Positions 31,313 through 43,869 of a DNA stretch of 64,000 bases are shown piece after piece. Position 1 is the stretch's first letter. Each line of letters begins with the position of its first letter. The notes under the pieces were generated by a model. The model was given only the letters and a program-made list of their open reading frames with translations. It made no database searches and was not told the DNA's origin. Source of the stretch: Hippasteria phrygiana (Eukaryota; Echinodermata; Asteroidea; Valvatida; Goniasteridae); assembly GCA_037893225.1 (NCBI GenBank), contig JAZGUH010000225.1, positions 1,798,001 through 1,862,000 on the forward strand, read 5' to 3'. Made by a program: the position numbers and the translations under genes.

Positions 31313-31609
31313 CCCCTAACCCACCTCAATCCTCTGAAATCCTCCTTTCAATTTTGGAGGATTTTGGAGGATTGTTTCAAGCGACGAGGATTTTGGAGGA
31401 TTGTTTCAAGCGACGAGGATTTTGGAGGATTGAGGATGAATGGTATTTCAAGAAAAAGAGGATTTTGCAGGATTGAGGATGAATGGTGTTTCAAGCAGAG
31501 GATTTTGGAGGATTGAGGATGAATGCATTTTTTGTGGCAGGGCTATCGGAGGATTTTGGAGGATTGAGGATGGTTCCTATCAAAAAGGGTCTAGGGGGTT
31601 AAGGGTTAA
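31313..31609 (+). repeat. GGAGGATTTTGGAGGATTGA minisatellite cassette 1
   Basis: It starts CCCCTAACCCACCTCAATCC and ends GGGTTAAGGGTTAA. Between are units of about 39-46 bp made of GGAGGATTTTGGAGGATTGA plus GGATGAATGG-type spacers. The short inverted border CTAACCC/GGGTTAA makes it a small foldback-like cassette. Confidence 0.7.
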
Positions 31610-31724
31610 TCATTTTCACTTCAAGCTAAAACATACACATTTGTACGTGTATGTACAATGTACATGTAGATTCTGCAATCTCAAATTCTTGTATTCTTGT
31701 GTTTAAAGTATTAGTGTATTCCCA

Positions 31725-32014
31725 TTAACCCGAACCCTCCTCAATCCTCCAAAATCCTCATGGTGGTTTTGGAGGATTGAGGATGAATGGTGATTGAAGC
31801 ACCGGAAGATTTTGGAGGATTGAGGATGAATGGTGATTAAAGCACAGGAGGATTTTAGAGGATTGAGGATGAATGGTGATTAAAGCACAGGAGGATTTTA
31901 GAGGATTGAGGATGAATGGTGATTAAAGCACAGGAGGATTTTGAAGGAATTGAGGAGGATTTTCGAGGATTGAGGATGGTTCCTAGCAATAAGGGCCTAG
32001 GGGATTAGGGTTAA
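31725..32014 (+). repeat. GGAGGATTTTGGAGGATTGA minisatellite cassette 2
   Basis: Borders are TTAACCCGAACCCTCCTCAA and GGGGATTAGGGTTAA. The inner unit is about 47 bp (GAGGATGAATGGTGATTAAA then GCACAGGAGGATTTTAGAG), with four near-identical copies at about 31775-31955. Confidence 0.8.
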
Positions 32015-32477
32015 CGTGTGTACAAATTCTGGTCATTTTAGTTCCTAAAACAAATGGTGTATTTGTTTCAGTGGACTTTCTCTTTCGCTTTTTACTTAAA
32101 AAAAAAAATCATAGCCTTTGCTCTGTGATGACCTTGCTATTTTTGCATGACAAGGCAAATGGTTAGCTCAACCTAAAGGTTGGTACATTTGTGTACATTG
32201 TGTAACATCTGAAAACAAATATTTTCATTACACATTTGTTTGCTATGAAAATACCACATACTGGTAGAAGACGAGCTGCATATGGTATGAGTAACTGTTT
32301 GGGATTATATGTATGGTCATGGTCTATCATGGTGTCCATGTTACGTCTGCACCGATTCTTAAAATTCTTGCTATTTCTGCTATATTTGGACACTGACTGC
32401 CGTAAAAAGGTGTTGCATTGTTGCATAGTGTGTCTTTTAAATGTACATGTACGTAATGAATTTCCCATATTTATTTA
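32015..32477. other. Gene-free spacer
   Basis: No supported gene. An A-run lies at 32099-32108. Confidence 0.35.
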
Positions 32478-32846
32478 TTAGCCCTAACCTTCCCAAATCC
32501 TCCAAAATCCTCTTTGCAAAATGGAGGAATTTGGAGGATTGAGGGCACTTGGAAGTTGATGCATCGGAGGATTTTGCAGGATTTAGGTTACTAGGGTTTT
32601 TTGCCCCTGCAGGAATATGGAGGATCCAGGTTATCAGGCTCAATGTGATACATGAGGATTTTGGAGGATTGAGGTTACTAGGGGTATGCAAAAACACCTG
32701 GAGGATTTTGGAGGATTCGTGCTATGGTTCCCCATAAGAGGATTTTGGAGGATTCAGGTTATATGGAGTTTTAACACTTTGAAATCAGAGGATGTTGGAG
32801 GATTCAGGTTACATGGGGGGAAAATGATGTAGGGAGTTAGGGTTAA
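32478..32846 (+). repeat. GGAGGATTTTGGAGGATTGA minisatellite cassette 3
   Basis: Borders are TTAGCCCTAACCTTCCC and AGTTAGGGTTAA. The inner units are the same GGAGGATTTTGGAGGATT core but with different spacers (AGGTTACTAGGGG...), so the tandem arrays expanded independently of the borders. Confidence 0.75.
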
Positions 32847-33303
32847 AGTGTTGAAAAAACACAACAATTTAAATGTTGGACACGGTGTCCATGTTATGTC
32901 TATTTTACATTCAAAATAACACACCTTTTATCATATTTTTATTAAAATATAACTTACATTATTAAAAACTCTCAAAGAACCTCACACCTAAAGATGGATG
33001 TCACATGAAATATCTGAATTAAATGTAATGATGGTTTTAATGATATTGTCATATAACACACTGTGTCCCAACCTGGTAGAATGATAGAGCCACCTCTTAT
33101 TTGAAATGAACTATTAAAGGTTTTCACCAAATTTGTTCTGATTTGATCATACAGTTTGATATGATGTAAATTGATCATAAAGTTGATAAATTTAGCTTCT
33201 ACCATATGCAGTGTTTGTACAGTATAGACTTGAATGCATAAGCCACACTTATGATTAATGGAGAATTTGTGACAGGCCTGGAATTTTACTGAGGTCACTG
33301 GAG
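32847..33303. other. Gene-free spacer before hAT copy 2
   Basis: AT-rich; nothing supported. GTCATGAC at 33304-33311 is the left TSD of the next element. Confidence 0.4.
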
Positions 33304-33317
33304 GTCATGACCAGTGT

Positions 33318-33466
33318 TGTAGTCAAGGCCACAACCTCCGAGGCCGAGGCCAAGACCGAGGCCACAACCTCCGAGGCCGAGACCGAGGCCGAGGCCACAA
33401 CGTCCGAGGCCAAGGCCGAGGCCGAGGCCACAACGTCCGAGGCCGAGGCCGAGGCCGAGGCCGGTT
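33318..33466 (-). repeat. GAGGCC minisatellite of hAT copy 2, left
   Basis: Imperfect GAGGCC hexamers with CACAACCTCCGAGGC or CACAACGTCCGAGGC spacers; inverse of 14098-14237. Confidence 0.85.
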
Positions 33467-33509
33467 ACTAAACACGTAATAAACTAATAATCCACTCAAT
33501 CAAGGTTAA

Positions 33510-33978
33510 AGGCAGTGTGTATGATATTGGTCATTGTTGCAATTTTCAGAAATGGGCGGATTTGGGGGTTAGTATTTTATAGGAAATATCGTTCCACTGA
33601 CCTGTTCAAAGTTTTGCGTTGTTGGATGGCGAGAAAAACGAGAGAAAAACGGCGCTCGTTTTCAACCATCGGGCGGATGATAGCCTTTAGTCAACAAGAC
33701 GAGCGTGGCTACCTGGACACGTGACGCGCCCCGAATGCCAGCATGTCCGGGGCGCGCCACTCGTCCGGGTAGCCACGCGCGCCTTGACTAAAGCCTACAG
33801 GGCAGTTTTCCAACGATTGAAAACAATATAAATTTCCACTTTTCTTGACAACGACGGCACACCTGGTGCTATCATTTCACACGATGATTGAGACTACTAT
33901 TAACTTACAGGCTAGTAAGGTATTTCGTAATAATTCAGTAAAAACAAATTAGAGGATTACCAATCGTGTACACTACCT
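33510..33978 (-). mobile_element. TTAA-target element family, copy 3
   Basis: AGGCAGTGTGTATGATATTG to CCAATCGTGTACACTACCT, inverse of copy 1. TTAA precedes it (33506-33509); the right side reads TCAT, a decayed duplication. The position in hAT copy 1 without insertion (about 14050-14065) shows the empty site, so it inserted after the hAT copies separated. Confidence 0.8.
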
Positions 33979-34078
33979 TCATTGTTGGATTTTTTTATTT
34001 TATTTTCAAGTCACGTCAATGGCAGGTTCCTTAAAGGATATGTTTATTGCATTTCAAGAACATAAGGGTCTCCAGCAT

Positions 34079-34195
34079 CTATTGGGATAGCTTTGCACGG
34101 TGTGGCCTCATAATAATCACTCCTCTGCTAAAAATGCGCTCCACTGGAGCACTGCTGGCTGGAACATAGTCTTGGGCCCAAGACCCTTGTGTTGA
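34079..34195 (-). pseudogene. hAT transposase C-terminal remnant (copy 2)
   Basis: The minus-strand translation includes SSAPVERIFSRGVIIMRPHR then AKLSQ followed by TAG, where copy 1 has CAG. The ERIFSRG form is closer to the hAT consensus than copy 1 (ERICSRG). The stop and missing upstream regions show that it is broken. Confidence 0.75.
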
Positions 34196-35332
34196 TATTT
34201 CGGAGCGCCCGCGCGCCAGATTCACTAACGTTGTGTCCTCGAAATCCCGGCTTCGTACGTGCGTTCTGGCCTCACGCATGCGTAGTTTACAAAATGCAGC
34301 CGAATCCGCAGCCGGTGTTTGTCAAACGTGCACGATTTTGGACCGCCACAAGGGTCTTGGATAAGTTGGCAGGCAATTCTTAACTTTTTCTTTACTTTTC
34401 GATGATTCTCCCTCGCTTTTCCGAGGGATCCAATCAGTGACCGAGTTTGAGCCTTATCATAAATTATTCATTACATGCAAATACATAGGACATGACGAGG
34501 CATCATGACCATTGATCTGCAGCTGCGCGCGTCACATGCGCGTGCACGCATGTCGGACATAAACCACGAATGTGATTGGTCAGAACACCATCAGGCGACG
34601 CTCACTGGATCGGTCTATTGCATAACCGTCCATCATTATCACAGTCCACAGTCTGGTCGCGCCCCCGAAATGCCAACTTATCCAAGACTTTACTACAGAT
34701 CCAAAATCTGATCGCGCTGCCTGTGCATTGCAACTGCGAAAGTACAAAAGTACAATAGTAACGTCTTTGAACCAAGACTAGCTGGAACAGAGAGGGTACA
34801 TAGACTAGTAGACATGTGACAGGCTTCGCGTTGCGCGAGCACGCGTGAATAACAGGTTGGTTCCCCCAACTTCACTGCCGGCCATTATGATTATCGCTTC
34901 AACGTTCACTCGTTCAGGGCCGAGTGGTGGACCAGGAACCAGTCTATAGCGGGAGTAGACAGATTATCTAAAAAAAATATAAGATGCTACCTGAGTACGT
35001 GTAACACAATAGTGGCAGTTCATGGGGCGAGTGAAGTGCTGGACCAGGAACTACACGTAGTCTATTACCGGTACCGGGAGTAGACTGGTTCTACAAGAAG
35101 ATAATACATATAATGTAGGTACGTAGTACGTGCAATCGGGGAGCTATCTATAGCTCCATGGTGCAATAATGCAAATACCAGTTCATTAATTCGTGCGTAT
35201 CTGCTTGAAACTTTATTTCGTTTCACGGAACTCACTGTGGCAGCTTCTCGAAAGTTTCATGAGGTAAACAATTTAAATTAATTGAAACAGAAAACACATC
35301 TGAATTGGTGGGAAAATTGGTCAAAGTGGGCG

Positions 35333-35475
35333 GCCTCGAGCCGGCCTCGACCAGATCTTCGAGTCCGGAAGGCTCCGAGGCCGAGGCCGAGGCCGAGGCC
35401 TTGCACTCCGAGGCCAAGGCTGAGACCGAGGCCATAAAAATCGGCCTCGAGGCCGAGGCCGGTCTCGAGACCTCC
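35333..35475 (-). repeat. GAGGCC minisatellite of hAT copy 2, right
   Basis: GAGGCCGAGGCC-type repeats; inverse of 11413-11565. Confidence 0.85.
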
Positions 35476-35558
35476 AACACTGGTCATGACCTCCATTGCC
35501 TGGTCTTACATGGATATGTGTACATTAAATTTTCACTGCCCAGTAGTCCTACCCTGTA

Positions 35559-35794
35559 GGGTGTTTTCGAAATGCTGGCTTCGTCTTGGCTTCGGCTTCG
35601 TCTCCGACTTCTCAATAACTGAGAAGCAAACAAAATGAAGTATTCCAATTTTTGCTTTCATAATCAACCGAATGAATGTTCCTGAAGCAGAACATGCACC
35701 AAAATTTAGAATATTTCCATTTGGTTTGCTTCTCAGTTATTCAGAAGTTAGAGACGGAGCCGAAGCCGAGACGAAGCCAGCATTTTGAAAACCC
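35559..35794. mobile_element. 236-bp hairpin MITE (GCTGGCTTCGTCTTGGCTTC arms)
   Basis: The left arm GGGTGTTTTCGAAATGCTGG then CTTCGTCTTGGCTTCGG is mirrored by CCGAAGCCGAGACGAAGCC then AGCATTTTGAAAACCC. TTCTCAGTTATT and AATAACTGAGAAGC are paired further in. Arms are about 75 bp and the loop about 85 bp. TGTA is close to both ends (35555-35558 and 35796-35799) but not exactly adjacent. Confidence 0.7.
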
Positions 35795-35904
35795 ATGTAG
35801 CCTTGTTGCCTGGCTAATATCTGCTTGTGAATAGATAAATTCCTCCAGTGTGTAGTGTAAGTGTTGAATATTTAAGCAAAAGTTGTAAGTAGATTTGGTC
35901 GAGC

Positions 35905-35985
35905 TGCTCGGGTGACTAAGTGGTAAAACGTCAGATTTTTGTATCACATACTGTACATGTGTACACCGAGTTTGATTCTCAAACT
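35905..35985 (+). mobile_element. tRNA-like (SINE) remnant
   Basis: GGTGACTAAGTGGTAAAACG resembles an A box and GAGTTTGATTCTC a B box, about 60 nt apart. That spacing would suit a class II tRNA with a long variable arm. Stems are only partly convincing. Confidence 0.35.
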
Positions 35986-36523
35986 TACTGTTTTGGGTTT
36001 TTCTTATTCTCTTTTTTTTTTGGGGACAAATTTTGTGTTAAAAATAGTTAACTTGAAAGATTGCTCTTTTTCTATTTCGTGGTTTGAAGGATTTTTGTAA
36101 GGGGAAAAACATCTCCCGTAGCAAAGTACACAGAATCTTCCCAGCCAATCACCAGATGGCAGCAAGGCTACGACTGACCAGCAGTAAATTTTCCCATGAA
36201 GATATTTTGATTTCTTTTTTAATGGCATTGCCCTTTGTGGCCTTGCCCATTTAATGTTGAAATTCCGAACCTGTACAACAGGGTACTCTGCACGTGTACA
36301 CGTAGATGACACCACCTCAAGCCTAACAACTTGCAGGACCTGTGTATGGAATAGGAAATTATCAGAACATTTGGTGAATCTTGTACAAGTTCAGTTATTT
36401 TGTACAAGTTTACAAAGCTACATGGTGTATGTTTACACACTGTAAGGCCAAAAAAAGTTTGTATAGTTGTCCTCGACCGACCGTTCCTATTTTTCGGCCC
36501 GCGCCAAAACTTGTTTTTTAATT
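35986..36523. other. Gene-free flank of the large array
   Basis: Nothing supported. It ends ...CTTGTTTTTTAATT at the array's first GGCTGTTTT hairpin. Confidence 0.4.
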
Positions 36524-36720
36524 GGCTGTTTTGGAAACTTTTCCAAAACAGCCCTTGTTTTCGTTAAGATTTTTTTTTTTTTCTTTTTTTGGCTGTTTTG
36601 GAAACTTTTCCAAAACAGCCCTTGTTTTCGTTAAGATTTTTTTTTTTTTCTTTTTTTTTGGCTGTTTCGGAAGTTTTCCGAAACAGCCTTTGTTTTCGTT
36701 AAGATTTTTTTTTTTTTCTT
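36524..36720 (+). repeat. Triple GGCTGTTTTGGAAA hairpin cassette
   Basis: Three head-to-tail units of about 68 bp: a 30-nt hairpin (arms GGCTGTTTTGGAAA and complement, 2-nt centre), CCTTGTTTTCGTTAAGA, then poly-T with a C. In the third, both arms changed to TTTCGGAA/TTCCGAAA, keeping the pairing. The same triple occurs at 49796-49990. Confidence 0.85.
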
Positions 36721-38453
36721 TTTTTTTTCTTTTTCTCTTTCAGACTATTGCCCATAGCATTTGTACACGTTTTCCTTTTTACCGGCACTTTGGCTACTTT
36801 TATGCAGCCGATTGTCTTTAAACTTAGCAAACACTTAAAGCAACTGCTCAGAATGTGTGCCGAACTTTTACGTCATGATGACGTCATCACGTGATTTTTT
36901 ATGAATTTTTGAATTTTGAAAATCGTAACATTTGTTTCAATATATCTAGCGAACAAAACAAGATATTTTCAAAATTCTTTTTGTGATAGCTTTGGTATGT
37001 CTCAAAGATATGCCCTAAAAGGCGAAAATTGTGTGACGTCATGATGACGTCATCAAAAATGTTTTTTTTTTTTTAACGCATGTAAGCGTCAATCCGATTA
37101 CAAAAATGTATATATTGAATTTTCCTCTCCCTAATTCCAAAATGTCATGATTGTGGCTCACTCAAGTAAGAAATAACAGCCATTTCAAAATTTAGACCAA
37201 ATTCAATATAACACAAAGGAATTCTGGGAAGGGCAGATAACCATGGCTCAAATGTGCATGCTGTTTATAAAAAGGGTTGATTTGTAGTCTTTTTTCAAGT
37301 CGCTAGACTATTGCCCATAGCATTTGTAAACGTTTTCTTTCTTACCGGCCACTTTGGCTACTTTTAAACTTGACAGACACTTACCCCAACTGCTCACAAT
37401 GTGTGCCGAATTTTATGTCATGATGACGTCGTCACATGTCACGTGACGTCATCTTAAAGGGGCATTTTTCGAAGCCATCTACAAAAGTACAAGTCCGATT
37501 AAGTTGGAACGTGATATCTAGTTTTTTTTTTTTTTTTTTTTCTCTTTCAGACTATTGCCCATAGCATTTGTACATGTTTTCCTTTTTACCGGCACTTTGG
37601 CTACTTTTATGCAGCCGATTGTCTTTAAACTTAGCAAACACTTAAAGCAACTGCTCAGAATGTGTGCCGAACTTTTACGTCATGATGACATCATCACGTG
37701 ATTTTTTATGAATTTTTGAATTTTGAAAATCGTAACATTTGTTTCAATATATCTAGCAAACAAAACAAGATATTTTCAAAATTCTTTTTGTGATAGCTTT
37801 GGTATGTCTCAAAGATATGCCCTAAAAGGCGAAAATTGTGTGACGTCATGATGACGTCATCAAAAATGTTTTTTTTTTTTAACGCATGTAAGCGTCAATC
37901 CGATTACAAAAATGTATATATTGAATTTTCCTCTCCCTAATTCCAAAATGTCATGATTGTGGCTCACTCAAGTAAGAAATAACAGCCATTTCAAAATTTA
38001 GACCAAATTCAATATAACACAAAGGAATTCTGGGAAGGGCAGATAACCATGGCTCAAATGTGCATGCTGTTTATAAAAAGGGTTGATTTGTAGTCTTTTT
38101 TCAAGTCGCTAGACTTTTGCCCATAGCATTTGTAAACGTTTTCTTTCTTACCGGCCACTTTGGCTACTTTTAAACTTGACAGACACTTACCCCAACTGCT
38201 CACAATGTGTGCCGAATTTTATGTCATGATGACGTCGTCACATGTCACGTGACGTCATCTTAAAGGGGCATTTTTCGAAGCCATCTACAAAAGTACAAGT
38301 CCGATTAAGTTGGAACGTGATATCTAGGTATGCCACCGGGTGTTATAGATGAAAATTGACATGACGTTATAATTATAAGTCAGAACATGTCACGTGACGT
38401 CATCTTAAAGGGGCAGTTTTTGAAGGTCCATATCTACAGAAGTACAAGTCCAA

Positions 38454-41400
38454 CTAGATGTATGGTGCAGTGTTTGTGGACAAACACAGGGCTGTTTTGT
38501 TTTTTTGTGTAAAATTATGTGATTTAAATGAACTTTCAAAAATGAAAAAAATTATAGAAAATTAGCCGATGACGTCATCATGACGTCACATAAATTTTAA
38601 TCTAACACATGCTGGCATAACTAAATACCACGTTTAAACTTAATCTGACTTGTACTTTTGTAGATATATGGTTTCCAAAAATGCCCCTTTAAGATGACGT
38701 CACGTGACATGTGATGACGTCATCATGACGTAAAAGTTTGGCGCACATTCTGAGCAGTTGGTGTAAGTGTCTGCCTACGACTTGTCTAACGACTTGAAAA
38801 AAAGACTAGAGATCAACTCTTTATAGACAGCATGCCACATGAAAGCCATGGTTTCTGTCCTTCCCAGAATTCCTTTGTGTTATATTGAATTTGGTCACAA
38901 TTTTCAGATGCCTGTTATTTCTTAATACTTGAGTGAGCCACGATCACGAAATTGTTGAATTAGGTAGAGAAAAATTCAATGTATACATTTTTTTAATCGG
39001 ACCGACCCTTACATGCGTAAAAAGAAAAAAATTGATGATGTCATTATGACGTCACACAATTTTCGCCTTTTAGGGCATATCTTTGAGACATACCAAAAGC
39101 TGTATCAAAAAGAATTTTGAAAATATCTTGTTTTGTTTGCGAGATATATTTAAAAGAATGTTACGATTTCAAAATTTCAAAAATTCATAACAAATCACGT
39201 GATGACGTCATCATGACGTCACTTTGGATTTTGCATCCTAGTGCCAGTATCTACCTACCCACCAATTTTCATGACGATCGGACCTATCCTTATATGTGTT
39301 TTAAAAAAGCACATTTTTGATGATGTCATCATGACGTCACACATTTTTTTCCTTTTTAGGGCATATCTTTGAGACCTACCAAAGCTATAACAAAAAGAAT
39401 TTTGAAAATATCTTGTTTTGTTTGCCAGATATATTTAAAAAAATGTTACGATTTTCAAAATTTCAAAAATTCATAACAAATCATGTGATGACGTCATCAT
39501 GACGTCATTTTGGATTTTGCATTCTAGTACCAGTATCTACCTACCCACCAATTTTCATTACGATCGGACCTATCCTTATATGTGTTTTAAAAAAGCACAT
39601 TTTTGATGACGTCATCATGACGTCACACACTTTTTACTTTTTATGGCATATCTTTGAGACATACCAAAGCTATAGCAAAAAGAATTTTTAAAATATCTTG
39701 TTTTGTTCGCTAGATATATTGAAAAGAATGTTACGATTTCCAAAATTCAAAAATTCATAAAAAATCACGTGATGACGTCATCATGACCAAAAAGTTCGGG
39801 ACACATTCTGAGCAGTTTGTCTAAGTGTCTGCCAAGTTTAAAGGCAATCGGGTGCACCAAAGTAGCCAAAGTGCCGGTAAGAAAGAAAACGTGCACAAAT
39901 GCTATGGGCAAAAAGTCTGAAAAGGAAAAAAAAAAAAACTAGACATGCTATGTGTTTGTCACGTTATGACAAACACAGGGCTGTTTCGGGGTTGTTTTGT
40001 TATTTTGGATGTGTAATATGCTTATAATAGTAAAAGGTGTTTGTTAGTTAAAGACGGAGGGGTTAGGATGTTGTTGTTGGGAGGAACATAAAATTTACAA
40101 AATAAAAAAAATCATAGAAAATTTGCCGATGACGTCATCATGACGTCACTTCGGCTGCCGCATGCTTGTGGCACACTATCTACATACCCACCAATTTTTA
40201 TGACGATTGGACCTACCCTTATATGTGTTTTTTTTTTAATATATTTTTGATGTCGTCATGATGACGTCACACATTTTCTCATTTATGTGCAAGAATATAG
40301 AAGCTAACAAAGCTATTACAAAAAGAATTTTGAATTTAGCATGTTCTGGTGATGAGATATGGGTTTAAGAAACTTTAAGGTTAAAAAACTTAAAAATTAC
40401 TATAAAATCGTATGATGACGTCATGATGACGTCATGATGACGTCACCTCAATTTTCATCTATAACACGTACTTGTCTACCACCATAGCAGGTTTGAATGC
40501 AATCGGACCTACGGTTCTCTAGATATGTGCCCTTGAAAAATGCACCTTTAAGATGACGTCACATGACAAGTGATGACGTCATCATGACGTCACTCTTCGG
40601 CATACATTCTTAGCTTAGGGTCTCTGTTTGAGTTAAACCTGATTAAGATCTGAGGTTGTTTAGTGACCAAAGTGGCTCTTACAAAATTCGTGTACAAAGT
40701 CTATGGGATTTGGGATAAAACTAAAAAGTCATAGAAAATCAGCTGATGACGTCATCATGACGTCACTTTGGATTTTACATGCTAGTGGCACTATCTACCT
40801 ACCCACCAATTTTCATGACGATCGGACCTATCCTTATATGTGTTTTAAAAAAGCACATTTTTGATGATGTCATCATGACGTCACACATTTTCTCCCTTTC
40901 AGGGCATATCTTTGAGACATACCAAAGCTATAACAAAAAGAATTTTGAAAATATCTTGTTTTGTTCGCTAGATATATTGAACAGAATTTTACGATTTTGA
41001 AATTTCAAAAATTCATAAAAAATCACGTGATGACGTCATCATGACGTAAATGTTCGGCATACATTCTGAGCAGTTGGTCTAAGTGCCTGCCAAGTTTAAA
41101 GCCAATCGGCACCATAAAAGTAGCCAAAGTGCCAGTAAGAAAGAAAACGTGTACAAATGCAATGGGCATTTGGCTGAAAAAGAAGAAAAAAAAAAAGAAA
41201 CTAGACATCTGGTACAGTGTTTGTGGACAAACACAGGGCTGTTTTGTTTTTGTGTGTAAAATTGTGATTAAAATGAAATTTCAAAAATTTCAAAAATCAT
41301 TAAAAAAAATTGACGATGACGTCATCATGACATCATTTCAGATTTTGCATGCTAGTGACAGTATCTACCTACCCACTACTTTTCATGACGATCGGACCTA

Positions 41401-43837
41401 TCCTTATATGTGTTTAAAAAAAAAACATTTTTGATGACGTCATCATGACGTCACACATTTTTTTCCCTTTTAGGGCATATCTTTGAGACCTACCAAAGCT
41501 ATAACAAAAAGAATTTTGAAACTATCTTGTTTTGTTTGCGAGATATATTTAAAAGAATGTTACGATTTCAAAATTTCAAAAATTCATAACAAATCACGTG
41601 ATGACGCCATCATGACGTCACTTTGGATTTTGCATCCTAGTGACAGTATCTACCTTCCCACCAATTTTCATGACGATCGGACCTATCCTTATATGTGTTT
41701 TACAAAAGCACATTTCTGATGATGTCATCATGACGTCACACATTTTTTTCCTTTTTAGGGCATATCTTTAAGACCTACCAAAGCTATAACAAAAATAATT
41801 TTAAAAATATCTTGTTTTGTTTGCCAGATATATTTAAAAGAATTTTACGATTTCAAAATTTCAAAAATTCATAACAAATCACGTGATGACGTCATCATGA
41901 CGTCATTTCAGATTTTGCATGCTGGTGGCAGTATCTACCTACCCACCAATTTTCATGACGATCGGACCTATCCTTATATGTGTTTTAAAAAAGCACATTT
42001 TTGATGATGTCATCATGACGTCACACATTTTTTTCCTTTTTAGGGCATATCTTTGAGACATACCAAAGCTATAACAAAAAGAATTTTGAAAATATCTTGT
42101 TTTGTTCGCTAGATATATTAAAAAAAAAATTACGATTTCAAAATTTCAAAAATTCATAAAAAATCACGTGATGACGTCATCATGACGTAAATGTACGGCA
42201 TACATTCTGAGCAGTTAGTCTAAGTGTCTGCCAAGTTTAAAGCCAATCGGCAGCATAAAAGTAGCCAAAGTGCCAGTAAGAAAGAAAACGTGTACAAATG
42301 CTATGGGCATTTGTCTGAAAAAGAAGCACAAAAAAAAAACTAGAGGCATGAGGTTGGTGTTTGTGGACAAACACAGGGCTGTTTCGTTTTTGTTTTTTTA
42401 GTTTGGATGTGAAATGTGAATACAATAATTTAAGTTTGTCAAAGAATCGCGCTGCTGCCAGTTTTCTTTGGTAATTTTGAAATTAATTAAAGTTGTTTGT
42501 AGTAGTAACATGTGATGACGTCATCATAACGTATCTATAAACTTGCTGACCTACCTAGATATTACTTTTCAACTTAATCGGACTTATACTTTTGTCTATA
42601 TATGGCTTCATAAACAGCCCCTTTAAGATGACGTCACGTGACATGTGATGACATCATCATAATGTCAAGTCACTTTTCATATATAAACCTATATGTACTG
42701 GGCTACCTAGATATTACTTTTCAACTTAATCGGACTGATACTTTTGTTTATATAGCTTCAACAACTGCCCCTTTAAGATGACGTCACGTGACATGTGATG
42801 ACGTCATCATAATGTCAAGTCAAATTTCATCTATAAACCTACTGGGCTACCTAGATATTACTTTTCAACTTAATCGGACTTGTACTTTTGTTTATATATG
42901 GCTTCGAAAAATGCCCCTTTAAGATGACGTCACGTGACATGTGATGACGTCATCATGACGTAAACGTTCGTTACACATTGTGAGCAGTTGGGGTAAGTAT
43001 CTGCCAAGTTTAAAAGTAGCCAAAGTGGCCGGTAAGAAAGAAAACGTTTACAAATGCTATGGGCAATATTCTAGCGACTTGAAAAACAAATTTTTTTATG
43101 ACGTCATCATGACGTCACACAATTTTCGCTTTTTAGGGCATATCTTTGAGACATACCAAAGCTATAACAAAAAGCATTTTGAAAATATCTTGTTTTGTTC
43201 GGTAGATATATTGAAAAGAATGTTACGATTAAAATTGTTTTATAATTTAGCGACTTGAAAAAAGACTACAAATCAACCCTTTTTATAAACAGCATGCACA
43301 TTTAAGCCATGGTTACCTGCCCTTCCCAGAATTCCTTTGTGTTATATTGAATTTGGTCAAAATTTTGAAATGGCTGTTATTTCTTACTTGAGTGAGCCAC
43401 GATCATGAAATTTTGGAATTAGGTACAGAAAAATTCAATGTATACATTTTTGTAATCAGATTGACCCTTACATGCGTTTAAAAAAAAAAAAATTTTGACG
43501 ACGTCATCATGACCTCACACAATTTTCGCCTTTTAGGGCATATCTTTGAGACATACCAAAGCTATAACAAAAAGAATTTTCAAAATATCTTGTTTTTTTC
43601 GTTAGATATATTGAAAAGAATGTTACGATTTTCAAAATTCAAAAATTCATAAAAAATCACGTGATGACGTCATCATTACGTAAAAGTTCGGCAGACATTC
43701 TGAGCAGTTGGTCTAAGTGTCTGCCAAGTTTAAAGCCAATCGGCTGCTTAAAAGTGGCCAAAATGCCGGTTAGAAAGAAAACGTGCACAAATGCTATGGG
43801 CATTTGGCTGAAAAAGAAAAAAAAAAAGAAAAAAAAA

Positions 43838-43869
<32 letters not shown>

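Larger units (their letters stand above)
33312..35482 (-). mobile_element. hAT element, copy 2, with perfect 8-bp TSD
   Basis: The ends are CAGTGTTGTAGTCAAGG and GAGACCTCCAACACTG, flanked on both sides by GTCATGAC (33304-33311 and 35483-35490). The CAGTGTTG terminus and 8-bp duplication are diagnostic of hAT. It is an inverse, shorter relative of 11403-14244: about 1.7 kb without the TTAA element at 33510-33978. The transposase tail remnant is on the minus strand at 34079-34195. Confidence 0.9.

Noticed and set aside
31289..31706. RILED-repeat open frames
   Set aside because: Translation of the GGAGGATTTTGGAGGATTGA minisatellite.
32841..32846. Interstitial telomere repeat
   Set aside because: Only single TTAGGG copies at cassette borders, no tandem (TTAGGG)n.
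36524..36720. CRISPR-like array (regular hairpin repeats)
   Set aside because: The context is eukaryotic, there are no unique spacers (poly-T only), and no cas genes.
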